From Kocuria flava (GTDB lineage: Bacteria > Actinomycetota > Actinomycetes > Actinomycetales > Micrococcaceae), in NCBI RefSeq assembly GCF_001482365.1, contig NZ_CP013254.1, forward strand, positions 1,054,001 through 1,118,000: DNA of 64,000 nt, written 5' to 3'. The notes below the pieces were generated by a model that was not told the DNA's origin, did not search any database, and worked only from the letters and a program-made list of their open reading frames with translations. Every line of letters begins with the position of its first letter. Position 1 is the stretch's first letter. The translations under genes were made by a program, and so were the position numbers. Below are positions 34,882 to 43,819 of the stretch, piece after piece.

Positions 34882-36303
34882 TCAGACCGCGGCGGGCACG
34901 GAGGCGTCGACGGTGGCGCCGACCTCCTGGGCGGTCCGGCGCACGGCCTCGGCCACGGCCGGGGCCACGGCGGGGTCGAAGACGCTCGGGACGACGTAGC
35001 TGGCGTTGAGCTCCTCGGCGCCCACGCAGTCGGCGATCGCCCGGGCGGCGGCGACGAGCATCTCCGTGGTGATGTCGGTCGCGCCGGCGTCGAGCAGGCC
35101 CCGGAACAGTCCCGGGAAGGCGAGGACGTTGTTGATCTGGTTGGGGAAGTCGGAGCGCCCGGTGGCGACGACCTCGGCGTGCTGGGCGGCCGCGGCGGGC
35201 TCGACCTCCGGGTCCGGGTTGGCCATCGCGAAGACGATGGCGCGCTCGTTCATCGTGGCGACGTCCGCGGCGTCGAGCAGGTTCGGCGCGGAGACGCCGA
35301 CGAACACGTCGGCCCCGGCCAGGGCCTCCTTGAGCGAGCCCGAGAAGCCGGACTCGTTGGTGTGCTCGGCGATCCACTGCCGGTGGGCGTCGTCGTAGGA
35401 CTCCCCGCGGTGGATGGCGCCCTTGCGGGAGCAGGCGACGATGTCCCCGGCGCCCTGCGCCTTGAGCAGCTGGATGATGGCGTGCCCGGCGGCGCCGACG
35501 CCCGAGACCACGATGCGGACGTCCTCGATCTTCTTGTCCACCACGCGCAGGGCGTTGAACAGGGCGGCGAGGGCCACGATGGCGGTGCCGTGCTGGTCGT
35601 CGTGGAAGACGGGGATGTCGAGCTCCTCGCGCAGGCGGGCCTCGATCTCGAAGCAGCGGGGGGCCGCGATGTCCTCGAGGTTGACGCCGCCGTAGACGGG
35701 GGCCATGGCCTTGACGATGCGCACGATCTCGTCGGTGTCGGTGGTGTCGAGGCAGACGGGCCAGGCGTCCACGCCGCCGAAGGCCTTGAACAGGGCGGCC
35801 TTGCCCTCCATGACGGGCAGGGCCGCGGCGGGGCCGATGTCGCCGAGGCCGAGCACGGCGGTGCCGTCGGTGACCACGGCCACGGTGTTGCGCTTGATGG
35901 TCAGGCGGCGGGCGTCCTCGGGGTTCTCCGCGATGGCCGTGCACACGCGGGCGACGCCCGGGGTGTAGGCGCGGGAGAGGTCGTCGCGGTTGCGCAGCGA
36001 GACCCGCGGGGTGAGCTCGATCTTGCCGCCGAGGTGGATCAGGAAGGTGCGGTCGCTGACCTTGCGCACCTGCACGCCCTCGAGGGCCTCCAGGGCGTCG
36101 CGCACCTCGTCGCGGTGGGCGGCGTCGGCCACGTTGCAGCTGACGTCGACGACCACGTGGTCGGGGTGGGACTCGACGATGTCGAGGGCGGTCACCGCGG
36201 CGCCGGCCGTCGCGGCGGCGGAGGCGATCTCGCTCGTGGCGGTGAAGCTGGACGGAGCCTGCACGCGCAGGATCATCGAGTATCCGGGGCTGGGAGTGGC
36301 CAT
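34882..36303 (-). CDS. NAD(P)-dependent malic enzyme with N-terminal ACT-like domain
   Basis: The 473-residue enzyme converts malate to pyruvate and CO2. An ACT-like regulatory domain occupies about 1-85 (YSMILRVQAPSSFTATSEIASAA, VVVDVSCNVADAAHRDEV). The malic core follows: RDDLSRAYTPGVARVC, TDGTAVLGLGDIGPAAALPVMEGKA, the metal site EDIAAPRCFEIE, VFHDDQHGTA and the Rossmann motif VVSGVGAAGHAII. ATG 36303 has CCGGAGG upstream. It is the first gene of an operon with malate synthase, so glyoxylate carbon reaches pyruvate in two steps. It is divergent from iclR across a shared operator. Confidence 0.95.
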   Translation of the reverse strand: MATPSPGYSMILRVQAPSSFTATSEIASAAATAGAAVTALDIVESHPDHVVVDVSCNVADAAHRDEVRDALEALEGVQVRKVSDRTFLIHLGGKIELTPRVSLRNRDDLSRAYTPGVARVCTAIAENPEDARRLTIKRNTVAVVTDGTAVLGLGDIGPAAALPVMEGKAALFKAFGGVDAWPVCLDTTDTDEIVRIVKAMAPVYGGVNLEDIAAPRCFEIEARLREELDIPVFHDDQHGTAIVALAALFNALRVVDKKIEDVRIVVSGVGAAGHAIIQLLKAQGAGDIVACSRKGAIHRGESYDDAHRQWIAEHTNESGFSGSLKEALAGADVFVGVSAPNLLDAADVATMNERAIVFAMANPDPEVEPAAAAQHAEVVATGRSDFPNQINNVLAFPGLFRGLLDAGATDITTEMLVAAARAIADCVGAEELNASYVVPSVFDPAVAPAVAEAVRRTAQEVGATVDASVPAAV

Positions 36304-36327
36304 GGGTTCCTCCGGTCGGGACGGGCG

Positions 36328-36375
36328 TTTCATCGTATGGCGGAATGAAAATTCCGTATTATGGATATTATGGAA
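36328..36375. promoter_or_regulatory. Shared operator between malic enzyme and iclR genes
   Basis: A palindrome CGGAAT-GAAA-ATTCCG (36341-36356) is followed after five bases by TGGAT (36362-36366), giving the three-half-site pattern with 6- and 5-base gaps. Further half-sites TTTCA (36328-36332) and TGGAA (36371-36375) lie on each side. The island is about 60 percent AT and must hold both divergent promoters; TATTAT at 36357-36362 could be the iclR -10 box. Autoregulation of iclR is likely. Confidence 0.78.
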
Positions 36376-36470
36376 CGACCGGGGTGTTGGCAAGGTCACA
36401 GCAGGATCGGCTGAACGTGTCGAGGTCCAGCTTGCCCCGTCCCGTCCGCGACGAACAGGAGTGCACAACC

Positions 36471-37235
36471 ATGGCCGAACGAGCTGCCACCGGCGGCGTC
36501 CAGTCGGTGGAGCGGGTCTTCGAGCTCCTCGAGGTGATCACCGCCGCGGGCGGCGAGATGTCCCTCAGCGAGCTCTCCGCCACCGTGAACCTGCCGCTGC
36601 CCACCATCCACCGCCTGCTGCGCACGCTCGTGCCCTCCGGCTACGTCCGCCAGCTGCCCAACCGCAGCTACGCCCTCGGGCCCCGTCTCATCCCGCTGGG
36701 GGAGGGGGCGAGCCGCCAGCTCGGCTCCGCCGCGCGGGGGCGGCTGGAGCAGCTCGTGCGCGAGCTCGGGGAGTCCGCGAACATGGCGGTGCTCGACGGC
36801 CAGCAGGTCGTCTACATCGCCCAGGCGCAGTCGAACCGGTCCATGCGGATGTTCACCGAGGTGGGCCGCCGTGCCGACACGCATGACACCGGGGTGGGCA
36901 AGGCGATCCTGGCGACCCTGCCGGACGAGCGCGTGCGCGAGATTGTCCTCTCCGCGGGCATGCCCACGCCCACCGAGAAGACCCTGGGGACCCCCGAGGC
37001 GCTGTTCGCCGACCTCGAGCGGATCCGGGAGCGCGGCTACGCCGTGGACGACGAGGAGCAGGAGCTCGGGGTGCGCTGCTACGCCATGGCGGTGCCGGGG
37101 GCGCCCACGCCGACGGCGATCTCCGTCTCGGGGCCGATCAGCCGCGTGGACGAGGACTTCGCCGCGCGCGCCGTGCCGGTGCTGCACCGGATCGCCGAGG
37201 AGATCGCCGCCGATCTCGCCCCCGCGGGGGTCTGA
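36471..37235 (+). CDS. IclR-family regulator, probable controller of the purine-glyoxylate regulon
   Basis: The 254-residue IclR-type protein has an N-terminal winged helix (VQSVERVFELLEVITAAGGEMSLSELSATVNLPLPTIHRLLRTL, about 11-54) and a C-terminal effector domain with NMAVLDGQQVVYIAQ, HDTGVGKAILA, YAVDDEEQELGVRCYAMAVPG and ISVSGPISRV. AllR, the E. coli glyoxylate-responsive regulator of allantoin genes, belongs to the same family. ATG 36471 starts the conserved part after ACAGGA; longer forms would run through the operator. It is divergent from the malic enzyme operon, and matching operators occur at four promoters. The effector is probably glyoxylate or a ureide, by analogy only. Confidence 0.9.
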   Translation: MAERAATGGVQSVERVFELLEVITAAGGEMSLSELSATVNLPLPTIHRLLRTLVPSGYVRQLPNRSYALGPRLIPLGEGASRQLGSAARGRLEQLVRELGESANMAVLDGQQVVYIAQAQSNRSMRMFTEVGRRADTHDTGVGKAILATLPDERVREIVLSAGMPTPTEKTLGTPEALFADLERIRERGYAVDDEEQELGVRCYAMAVPGAPTPTAISVSGPISRVDEDFAARAVPVLHRIAEEIAADLAPAGV

Positions 37236-40014
37236 GCTCCCGCGGGGCCTGCGGCGCCCTGCGGGGTCCGCCCGCGACGACGACGGCGCCGCCGGTGGTG
37301 CCGGCGGTGACGTCGTCCAGCCGGTAGCGCTCGTGCGCCTGCGCCGGGGCCGCGGCGTCGACCTCGCCGCGGTCGGCCAGCAGCTGCAGCGTGCGCACCA
37401 CGATCGAGTGCACGTCCGTGCGGAACCAGCGCCGGGCGGCGGCGCGGGTGTCGGAGAAGCCGAAGTCGTCCGCGCCCAGCGTGGCGAAGTCGTTCGGGAC
37501 GTACTGGCGGATCATGTCCGGCAGCTCCGAGACGAAGTCGGTCGAGGCGATCACGGGACCCTCGGCCCCGGCCAGCTGCCGGGTCACGAACGGGGTCCGG
37601 CGCGGGGCGCCCGGGTCGCGCAGCCGCTCTTTCTCGGCGGCCAGGCCGTCGCGGCGCAGCTCGGTCCAGGAGGTCACCGACCAGACGTCGGCCGCCACGC
37701 CCCACTCCTGCTCGAGCAGCCGCTGGGCCTCGAGCGCCCACGGCACCGAGACCCCCGAGCCCAGCAGCTGGGCCCTCGGTCCATCGGCCGTCGAGCGGGA
37801 GACCCGGTGGATGCCGCGCACGATGCCCTCGACGTCGACGTCCTCCGGCTCGGCCGGCTGCTGGTAGGGCTCGTTGTAGACGGTCAGGTAGTACATGACG
37901 TCCGGGTCGGTGGAGTCGGGCCCGTACATCTGCTCCAGGCCGTGGCGGACGATGTGGGCGATCTCGTAGCCGTAGGCCGGGTCGTAGGCCCGCACGGCGG
38001 GGTTGGTGCCGGCGAGCACGGGGGAGTGGCCGTCGGCGTGCTGGAGGCCCTCGCCGGTGAGGGTGGTGCGCCCGGCGGTGGCGCCGATGACGAACCCGCG
38101 GGTCATCTGGTCGGCGGCGGCCCAGAAGGAGTCGCCGGTGCGCTGGAAGCCGAACATCGAGTAGAAGATGTAGACCGGGACCATGGGCTCGCCGTGGGTG
38201 GCGTAGGAGGTGCCGGCGGCGGTGAAGGCGGCGGTGGAGCCGGCCTCGTTGATCCCGGCGTGGAGGATCTGGCCTTGGGGGGACTCCTTGTAGGCGAGCA
38301 TGAGCTCGCGGTCCACGGAGAGGTAGTTCTGCCCGTTGGGGTTGTAGATCTTGGCGGTGGGGAAGAAGGAGTCCATGCCGAAGGTGCGGGCCTCGTCGGG
38401 GACGATCGGCACGATCCGGTGGCCGAACTCCTTCTCCCGCATGAGGTCCTTCAGCAGCCGCACGAAGGCCATCGTGGTGGCCGCCTGCTGCTTGCCCGAC
38501 CCGCGGCGGGTCCCGGCGTAGGCCTTCTCCCCGGGCAGCACGACGGGGGTGTGCGCCGTGCGGCGGGCCGGGACCGGCCCGCCCAGCTGCCGGCGGCGCT
38601 CGAGCAGGTACTCGATCTCCGGGGAGTCCGGGCCGGGGTGGTAGTACGGGGCGTTGTAGAGGTCGTCCTCGATCTGCTCGTCGGTCACCGGGATGCGCAG
38701 GTGGTCCCGGAAGGCCTTGAGGTCCGCCATGGTCAGCTTCTTCATCTGGTGGGTCGCGTTGCGGGCCTCGAAGGAGGCGCCCAGCCCGTAGCCCTTGACG
38801 GTCATCGCGAGCACCACCGAGGGCTTGCCCTCGAACTCGGTCGCCGCCTTGTACGCCGCGTAGACCTTGCGGTAGTCGTGGCCGCCGCGCTTGAGGGCCC
38901 AGATCTGCTCGTCGGTCATGTCCGCGACGAGCTCCTTGGTGGCCGGCGACCTGGCGAAGAAGTGGTCGCGCACGAAGCCCCCGGACTCCGCCTTGTAGGT
39001 CTGGTAGTCGCCGTCGAGGGTCTCGTTCATGATCCGCACGAGCTCGCCCTCGCGGTCGGCCGCCAGGAGGGGGTCCCACTCCCGGCCCCACAGGACCTTG
39101 ATGACGTTCCAGCCGGCCCCGCGGAAGAAGGCCTCCAGCTCCTGGACGATCTTGCCGTTGCCGCGCACCGGCCCGTCGAGGCGCTGGAGGTTGCAGTTGA
39201 TCACGAAGTTGAGGTTGTCGAGGCGCTCGTTGGCGGCCAGCTGGAGCAGCCCGCGCGACTCCGGCTCGTCCATCTCGCCGTCGCCGAGGAACGCCCACAC
39301 CTGCTGGTCGGAGGTGTCCTTGATCCCGCGGTGGTGCAGGTAGCGGTTGAACTGCGCCTGGTAGATCGCGTTCATGGGACCGATGCCCATCGACACGGTC
39401 GGGAACTGCCAGAACTCCGGCAGGCAGCGGGGGTGCGGGTAGGAGGGCAGCCCGTGCGGGGCCTTCGAGCGCTCCTGGCGGAACCCGTCGAGGTCCTCCT
39501 CGCTGAGCCGGCCCTCGAGGAAGGCCCGGGCGTACATGCCGGGGGAGGCGTGCCCCTGGAAGAAGACCTGGTCGCCGCCGCCGGGGTGGTCGGGGCCGCG
39601 GAAGAAGTGGTTGAACCCCACCTCGTAGAGCGTCGCGGCGCCCGCGTAGGTGGAGATGTGCCCGCCGACCCCGATCTCGGGGCGCTGGGCGCGGTGCACG
39701 AGCACCGCGGCGTTCCAGCGCAGCCAGGCCCGGTAGCGGCGCTCGATCTCCTCGTCGCCGGGGAACTCCGGCTCCTGGTCGGCCGGGATCGTGTTGACGT
39801 AGTCGGTGGTCGTCACCATCGGCACGCCCACGCTGCGGGCGCCGGCCTGCTGGAGCAGCGAGCGGACGATGTACTGGGCGCGGGAGGTGCCGCGGGTCTC
39901 GACGAGGTCCTCGAAGGACTCCAGCCACTCCTGGGTCTCGCCGGGGTCGGCGTCGGGGAGGTCGGTGGTGAGCCGGCTGCGGATCTCACCCAGCCGTTCG
40001 GGGGTCGTGGTCAT
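37138..40014 (-). CDS. aceE: Pyruvate dehydrogenase E1 component, homodimeric type
   Basis: The 958-residue ThDP enzyme decarboxylates pyruvate for the pyruvate dehydrogenase complex. It shows GVGGHISTYAGAATLYEVGFNHFF, FFQGHASPGMYARAFLEGRL, the ThDP motif WAFLGDGEMDEPES to NLNFVINCN, and FGMDSFFPTAKIYNPNGQNY. The family normally ends soon after a segment like YRLDDVTAG (about residue 905). Here about 45 Arg/Pro-rich residues follow, encoded antisense to the last 98 bases of iclR, because no earlier stop occurs. E2 and E3 genes are not nearby. The ATG follows a weak GAGG. It could receive pyruvate made by malic enzyme. Confidence 0.96.
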   Translation of the reverse strand: MTTTPERLGEIRSRLTTDLPDADPGETQEWLESFEDLVETRGTSRAQYIVRSLLQQAGARSVGVPMVTTTDYVNTIPADQEPEFPGDEEIERRYRAWLRWNAAVLVHRAQRPEIGVGGHISTYAGAATLYEVGFNHFFRGPDHPGGGDQVFFQGHASPGMYARAFLEGRLSEEDLDGFRQERSKAPHGLPSYPHPRCLPEFWQFPTVSMGIGPMNAIYQAQFNRYLHHRGIKDTSDQQVWAFLGDGEMDEPESRGLLQLAANERLDNLNFVINCNLQRLDGPVRGNGKIVQELEAFFRGAGWNVIKVLWGREWDPLLAADREGELVRIMNETLDGDYQTYKAESGGFVRDHFFARSPATKELVADMTDEQIWALKRGGHDYRKVYAAYKAATEFEGKPSVVLAMTVKGYGLGASFEARNATHQMKKLTMADLKAFRDHLRIPVTDEQIEDDLYNAPYYHPGPDSPEIEYLLERRRQLGGPVPARRTAHTPVVLPGEKAYAGTRRGSGKQQAATTMAFVRLLKDLMREKEFGHRIVPIVPDEARTFGMDSFFPTAKIYNPNGQNYLSVDRELMLAYKESPQGQILHAGINEAGSTAAFTAAGTSYATHGEPMVPVYIFYSMFGFQRTGDSFWAAADQMTRGFVIGATAGRTTLTGEGLQHADGHSPVLAGTNPAVRAYDPAYGYEIAHIVRHGLEQMYGPDSTDPDVMYYLTVYNEPYQQPAEPEDVDVEGIVRGIHRVSRSTADGPRAQLLGSGVSVPWALEAQRLLEQEWGVAADVWSVTSWTELRRDGLAAEKERLRDPGAPRRTPFVTRQLAGAEGPVIASTDFVSELPDMIRQYVPNDFATLGADDFGFSDTRAAARRWFRTDVHSIVVRTLQLLADRGEVDAAAPAQAHERYRLDDVTAGTTGGAVVVAGGPRRAPQAPRELRPPRGRDRRRSPRRSGAAPARRARRSPRPRG

Positions 40015-40135
40015 GGTGCGTGCCTCGTTTCGTCGGTGCGGGGGTGCCCCGCGGACGGGACGCGCCGGGCACCGTGGTGCGGTGCCCGGCGCGTCCGTGG
40101 TCGGTGTCGGTGGTGGCCCGGGGCGGGCCGGGACG

Positions 40136-41689
40136 TCAGTGGGCGGAGGAGGCGTCGTCGCCGGAGCGGCAGATGCGGGTGTCGATGATCTCGCCGGCGG
40201 CGGTGACCACCGGGACCTCGTTGCCGTCGCAGTCCACGAGCTTGCCGTCGCGGACGGTGTCGCCCTCCTGCAGGTGCTCCTGCAGGTGCTCGAGGCTCTC
40301 GTAGCGCACGGCGCGCACGGGGGCGTTGGCGAAGACGGAGCCGGTGCCCCGCGGCGGGTTGCCGGCGCGGAACTCGTTGAACAGCAGGTTCAGCAGCACG
40401 GCCATCACGGCGGCGGAGCTGATGCCGGAGTGGAAGATCGTCTCGAACCAGCCGGGGAAGTTCGCGTAGATCTCCGGGACGGCGATCGGCAGCATGCCGA
40501 ACCCGATGGAGGTCGCCACGATGATGAGGTTCGCGCCGTTCTTGTAGTCCACCTTGGCGAGGGTGCGGATGCCGGAGGCGGCCACGCTGCCGAAGAGCAC
40601 CACGCCGGCGCCGCCGAGCACGGGCGGGGGCACCGCCGCCACGACCCGGCCCAGCACCGGCAGCAGGCCGAGGGTGAGCAGGATGAAGCCGCCGGCGGTG
40701 ACCACGAAGCGGCTCTTGACGCCGGTGATCGCCACGAGGCCCACGTTCTGGGCGAAGGCGCTCTGGGTGAAGCCGTTGAACAGCGGGGCCACCGCGGAGG
40801 CGGCCATGTCGGCGCGCAGGCCGTCGGCGATGCGCTTCTTGTCGACCTTGGTGTCCACGATCTCGCCGACCGCGATGATGTCGGCCGTGGTCTCGGTGAG
40901 GATCACCAGCACGACGATGAACATCGAGATGATCGCGGCGAGCTCGAAGACCGGCGGGCCGAAGGCCAGCGGCTGCGGGACGGCGAAGATGTCGCCCTCG
41001 AGGACCGTGCTGAAGTCCGCCTTGCCCAGCACCGTGGCCACGATCGTGCCCAGGACGAGGCCGATGAGGATCGACAGCCGGGAGATCGCCGCGCTGCCGA
41101 CCTTGGACAGCAGCAGGATGATCAGCAGCGTCAGCCCGGCGAGCCCGATGTTGCCCACCGACCCGTAGTCGGGGGACTGGGCGTTGCCGCCCATGGCCCA
41201 GCGCCCGGCCACGGGGAAGAGGGTGAGCCCGATCGCGGTGATCACCACACCGGTGACCACCGGCGGGAAGAAGCGCACGATGCTGGCGAAGAACGGCGTG
41301 ATGAGGAAGCCGAGGGCCGCCGAGGCGATCACGGCGCCGAAGACGGCCTGGATGCCGCCGTCGCCCTGGGCGATCGCGGTCATGGTCGCCACGGAGGCGA
41401 AGGACGTCCCCTGCACGAGGGGCAGCTGCGAGCCGAAGAACTTGATGCCCCACGACTGCAGGACCGTCGCGATGCCGCCCACGAACAGGCAGGCCGCGAT
41501 GAGCAGGCCCATCTCCTGCGGGTCGACGCCGGCGACGCCGCCGATGATCAGGGGCGGGGCGATGATGCCGCCGTACATGGTGAGCACGTGCTGGAGGCCG
41601 TAGCCCAGGCTGGCGCCCACCCCGAGGAACTCGTCCTCCGGGCGCGTGCGGGTGGTCGTGGGCGGCTCGGCGGTGCGTGACCTGGCCAT
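40136..41689 (-). CDS. NCS2-family purine (urate/xanthine) permease
   Basis: The 517-residue integral membrane protein has about 14 hydrophobic segments and the NCS2 signature QNVGLVAITGVKSR. The N-terminal LGYGLQHVLTMYGGIIAPPLIIG, with the helix-1 QH pair, and the helix-8 ETTADIIAVGEIV acidic motif point to the nucleobase-ascorbate transporter branch that carries xanthine or urate. The last 80 residues are a hydrophilic cytoplasmic tail (EHLQEHLQEGDTVRDGKLVDCDGNEVP). It lies downstream of uricase on the same strand with a 273-base gap, so it may have its own promoter or be read through. Proton-driven urate uptake is the likely role. Confidence 0.93.
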   Translation of the reverse strand: MARSRTAEPPTTTRTRPEDEFLGVGASLGYGLQHVLTMYGGIIAPPLIIGGVAGVDPQEMGLLIAACLFVGGIATVLQSWGIKFFGSQLPLVQGTSFASVATMTAIAQGDGGIQAVFGAVIASAALGFLITPFFASIVRFFPPVVTGVVITAIGLTLFPVAGRWAMGGNAQSPDYGSVGNIGLAGLTLLIILLLSKVGSAAISRLSILIGLVLGTIVATVLGKADFSTVLEGDIFAVPQPLAFGPPVFELAAIISMFIVVLVILTETTADIIAVGEIVDTKVDKKRIADGLRADMAASAVAPLFNGFTQSAFAQNVGLVAITGVKSRFVVTAGGFILLTLGLLPVLGRVVAAVPPPVLGGAGVVLFGSVAASGIRTLAKVDYKNGANLIIVATSIGFGMLPIAVPEIYANFPGWFETIFHSGISSAAVMAVLLNLLFNEFRAGNPPRGTGSVFANAPVRAVRYESLEHLQEHLQEGDTVRDGKLVDCDGNEVPVVTAAGEIIDTRICRSGDDASSAH

Positions 41690-41962
41690 GGTGTTCTCCT
41701 AGGGATCCTGGTGACGGAAGAGACCCGGTGCCGGCCTCGACGGGGCGGGGACCGGGGCGGAGCGAGGAGGGGGAGAGGACGCGGCGGAACGGACCGGCGC
41801 GGGCGGCGGCGCCTCGAGGACGCCGGTGCGTGCGGGCGGGGCGGCTGCCCGGACCTGCAGGAGGGTGTGGCGGGGGAGGGGCCCGTCGTCGTGCGCGCGA
41901 CGACGACGGACCCCGGGGCGCTCCGGTCAGGAGCGCGGGGCGGGACGGCGGGGCCGGCCGGC
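41690..41962. other. 273-base gap between uricase and the NCS2 permease
   Basis: No coding sequence with family support was seen. Inverted copies of CCCCG-rich tracts near 41895-41960 (GACGACGGACCCCGGGGCGCTCC) could form a weak terminator after uricase. AGGAGAAC lies at the permease end and serves as its ribosome site. No copy of the purine operator was found. Confidence 0.5.
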
Positions 41963-42874
41963 TCAGCAGAAGCCGGCGATGCCCGTCCAGGCGGCCTCGC
42001 GCAGCGGGGCCCCCTTGCGCTGGATCGTGGCCTCGATCAGGCCGAACGGGCGGTCCGCCGCGTAGTGCGTCTCGTTGTTGTTCGGCAGGTCGCAGAAGCC
42101 CAGGTCGTAGACGAAGTGGTGCTTGTTCGGGCAGGAGAACTTGATCTCGTCGATCTCGGGGTGGGCCTCGATGACGGCCTTGCCCATGAGGTACAGGGTC
42201 TCCTGCAGCGCCCGGGAGTAGTGGTCGGTGAACTTGGTGAGGATGATCCGCTTCACGTCCTCGTAGACGGCGTCGTGGTCGACGTCGGTGGTGTTGTAGC
42301 GCCACCGGGTCGCGACGTCGGTGGACATGATCCGGTCCTCCGTCTCGGGCAGGGTCGTGTACTTGTCCTTCGGGTAGCCCGCGAAGCCCGACTGCGTGGA
42401 CTTCAGGACGGTCAGGTCCTTGAACCCGGAGATCACGGTCCGCTCCTCGCCGTCGGCGACGACCACGGCGGTGCGCACCTCGTCCTTGTTCTGCACGAAG
42501 CAGTGGTCGTGGTCGTCGATGCGGTTCCAGGCGTACTCCTGGGCCGCCCAGCGCCCGCCCGTGATCCACTCGAACTCGCCGGTGAAGTGGTCGGCGAGCG
42601 TGAGCAGGAACTTCTCGGGGGACTCGATGCCGTACTGCTGGGCGAAGGCGAACACGGTCTGCTTCTGCGTGTCCGTGGGCACGCAGTGGGCGTTGTCGCC
42701 CACGGTGTGCACGGCCTCCAGGTCGCCGCGCAGCTGCGAGGTGACCACGAGGTCGCGGATCTCGTGGCGGTCGGTGTCGCGGTTGATGCGCACGACGTGG
42801 TTCTCGGCCTTGCCGTACTGGTTCCTGCCCAGGACGACGGTGTCCGTGGTCTTCTCGGTGACGACGTCGGTCAT
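41963..42874 (-). CDS. Urate oxidase (cofactor-independent uricase)
   Basis: The 303-residue uricase oxidises urate to 5-hydroxyisourate. It closely resembles the Arthrobacter globiformis enzyme in length and sequence. Catalytic parts are LGRNQYGKAE (Lys22), GDNAHCVPTDTQK (Thr69), GFAGYPKDKYTTLPETEDRI, the urate-binding ADRPFGLIEATIQRKG and PNKHHFVYDL with the proton-relay histidine. It ends IAGFC like its relatives. The gene follows uraH by 72 bases in the uraD-uraH-uricase set, giving the three consecutive steps to allantoin. AGGAGAAACGTC precedes the ATG. Confidence 0.97.
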   Translation of the reverse strand: MTDVVTEKTTDTVVLGRNQYGKAENHVVRINRDTDRHEIRDLVVTSQLRGDLEAVHTVGDNAHCVPTDTQKQTVFAFAQQYGIESPEKFLLTLADHFTGEFEWITGGRWAAQEYAWNRIDDHDHCFVQNKDEVRTAVVVADGEERTVISGFKDLTVLKSTQSGFAGYPKDKYTTLPETEDRIMSTDVATRWRYNTTDVDHDAVYEDVKRIILTKFTDHYSRALQETLYLMGKAVIEAHPEIDEIKFSCPNKHHFVYDLGFCDLPNNNETHYAADRPFGLIEATIQRKGAPLREAAWTGIAGFC

Positions 42875-42946
42875 GACGTTTCTCCTAGCGGTGATGGTTT
42901 CTGCTGGCGGGGCGGTCGACGACGGGCTGTCCCGTCGACTCCTGGG

Positions 42947-43273
42947 TCAACTGCCCCTGTAGGTGGAAAAGGCGAACGGGCTGAGCAGGAGCGGCACGTG
43001 GTAGTGCTTCTCCTCGGCCTGCACCGTGAAGTGCACCGTCACGAACGGGTAGAACGTCGGCTGGTTCCTGCCGGCGAAGTACTCGCCCGTTCGGAAGGTG
43101 ATCCGGTAGTCGCCGGATTCCAGGGTCTCTGGGCCCAGATCGGGCACGCGGCCGTCGGCGTCGGTGACGGCGGTCGCGACGGGGGAGCCGTCGGCGGTCT
43201 CGAGGACCACGGTGATCCCCCGGGCGGGGGTGCCGACGACGGAGTCGAGGACGTGGGCGGTGACGTAGCTCAT
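42947..43273 (-). CDS. uraH: 5-Hydroxyisourate hydrolase (transthyretin-like)
   Basis: The 108-residue protein hydrolyses 5-hydroxyisourate to OHCU. It has the family ends: SYVTAHVLDSVVGTPARGI at the N-terminus (with the active-site His of TAHVLD) and the C-terminal tetrapeptide YRGS that marks HIU hydrolases. HYHVPLLLSPFAFSTYRGS carries the other catalytic histidine. The length is standard. ATG 43273 overlaps the uraD stop by four bases (ATGA), so the two steps are translationally coupled. Confidence 0.97.
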   Translation of the reverse strand: MSYVTAHVLDSVVGTPARGITVVLETADGSPVATAVTDADGRVPDLGPETLESGDYRITFRTGEYFAGRNQPTFYPFVTVHFTVQAEEKHYHVPLLLSPFAFSTYRGS

Positions 43274-43767
43274 GCGGTGACCAGCCCTTCGAGGCGGAGG
43301 AGGGCGATCTGGCGCAGCTGGTCGGCGACCACGGTGCGCTCCGTCGCGGGGTCGTTGTGCAGGCGCTGGGAGAGCTGCTCGAGGATCTCCTCGGGGCTGC
43401 GGCCGGCGGCGCGGATGAGGAAGACCTGGCCGAACTTCTCCTCGTAGGCGCGGTTGCCCTCCCGCAGCCGCCGCTGGACGTCCTCGTCGGAGGGGTCCAC
43501 CGCGGCCTGCTCGGCGCGGGACAGGCTCGCCTCGGCGCCCTCGCCCGCGGCGCGCTCGCCGATGCGGGGGTGGTGGGACAGGGCCTGCTCGACCTCCGCG
43601 TCGGTGAGCGGCTCGGCGGCGGTGCGGGCCGCGCCCAGGAGGGCCTCCCGGTGCCAGTACGGGCGGGCGTCCGCGACGGCCTCGAGCCAGCGGGGGACGT
43701 CCAGCGCCGGGCGGATCGCCTGGACGGCGTCCTCCCGGGTCAGGCTGTTGAACTCGGTGAGATGCAT
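43270..43767 (-). CDS. uraD: 2-Oxo-4-hydroxy-4-carboxy-5-ureidoimidazoline (OHCU) decarboxylase
   Basis: The 165-residue helical enzyme decarboxylates OHCU to S-allantoin. Diagnostic segments are the ALSHHPRIGERA motif with the catalytic histidine and NRAYEEKFGQVFLIRAAGRSPEEILEQL. The N-terminal HLTEFNSLTREDAV is also typical. The gene opens the urate operon; its ATG lies 25 bases after the shared three-half-site operator. It overlaps uraH by four bases. Confidence 0.97.
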   Translation of the reverse strand: MHLTEFNSLTREDAVQAIRPALDVPRWLEAVADARPYWHREALLGAARTAAEPLTDAEVEQALSHHPRIGERAAGEGAEASLSRAEQAAVDPSDEDVQRRLREGNRAYEEKFGQVFLIRAAGRSPEEILEQLSQRLHNDPATERTVVADQLRQIALLRLEGLVTA

Positions 43768-43792
43768 CGGTCGCGCCCGGTTCCTTTCTGAA

Positions 43793-43819
43793 TTCCGTGA
43801 TGTGAAATAATAATTTCAC
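43793..43819. promoter_or_regulatory. Three-half-site operator of the uraD-uraH-uricase operon
   Basis: TTCCG (43793-43797), TGAAA (43803-43807) and TTTCA (43814-43818) show the common 5- and 6-base gaps, read here in reverse orientation. GTGAAAT-AATA-ATTTCAC (43802-43819) is a perfect 18-base palindrome. On the minus strand its centre reads TATTAT, a good -10 box for uraD, so a bound protein would block the promoter. The same operator could affect the divergent SDR gene. Confidence 0.8.

Noticed and set aside
36345..36470. Longer N-terminus for the IclR regulator from an ATG at 36345
   Set aside because: It would translate through the operator and promoter, lacks a ribosome site, and adds no conserved residues.
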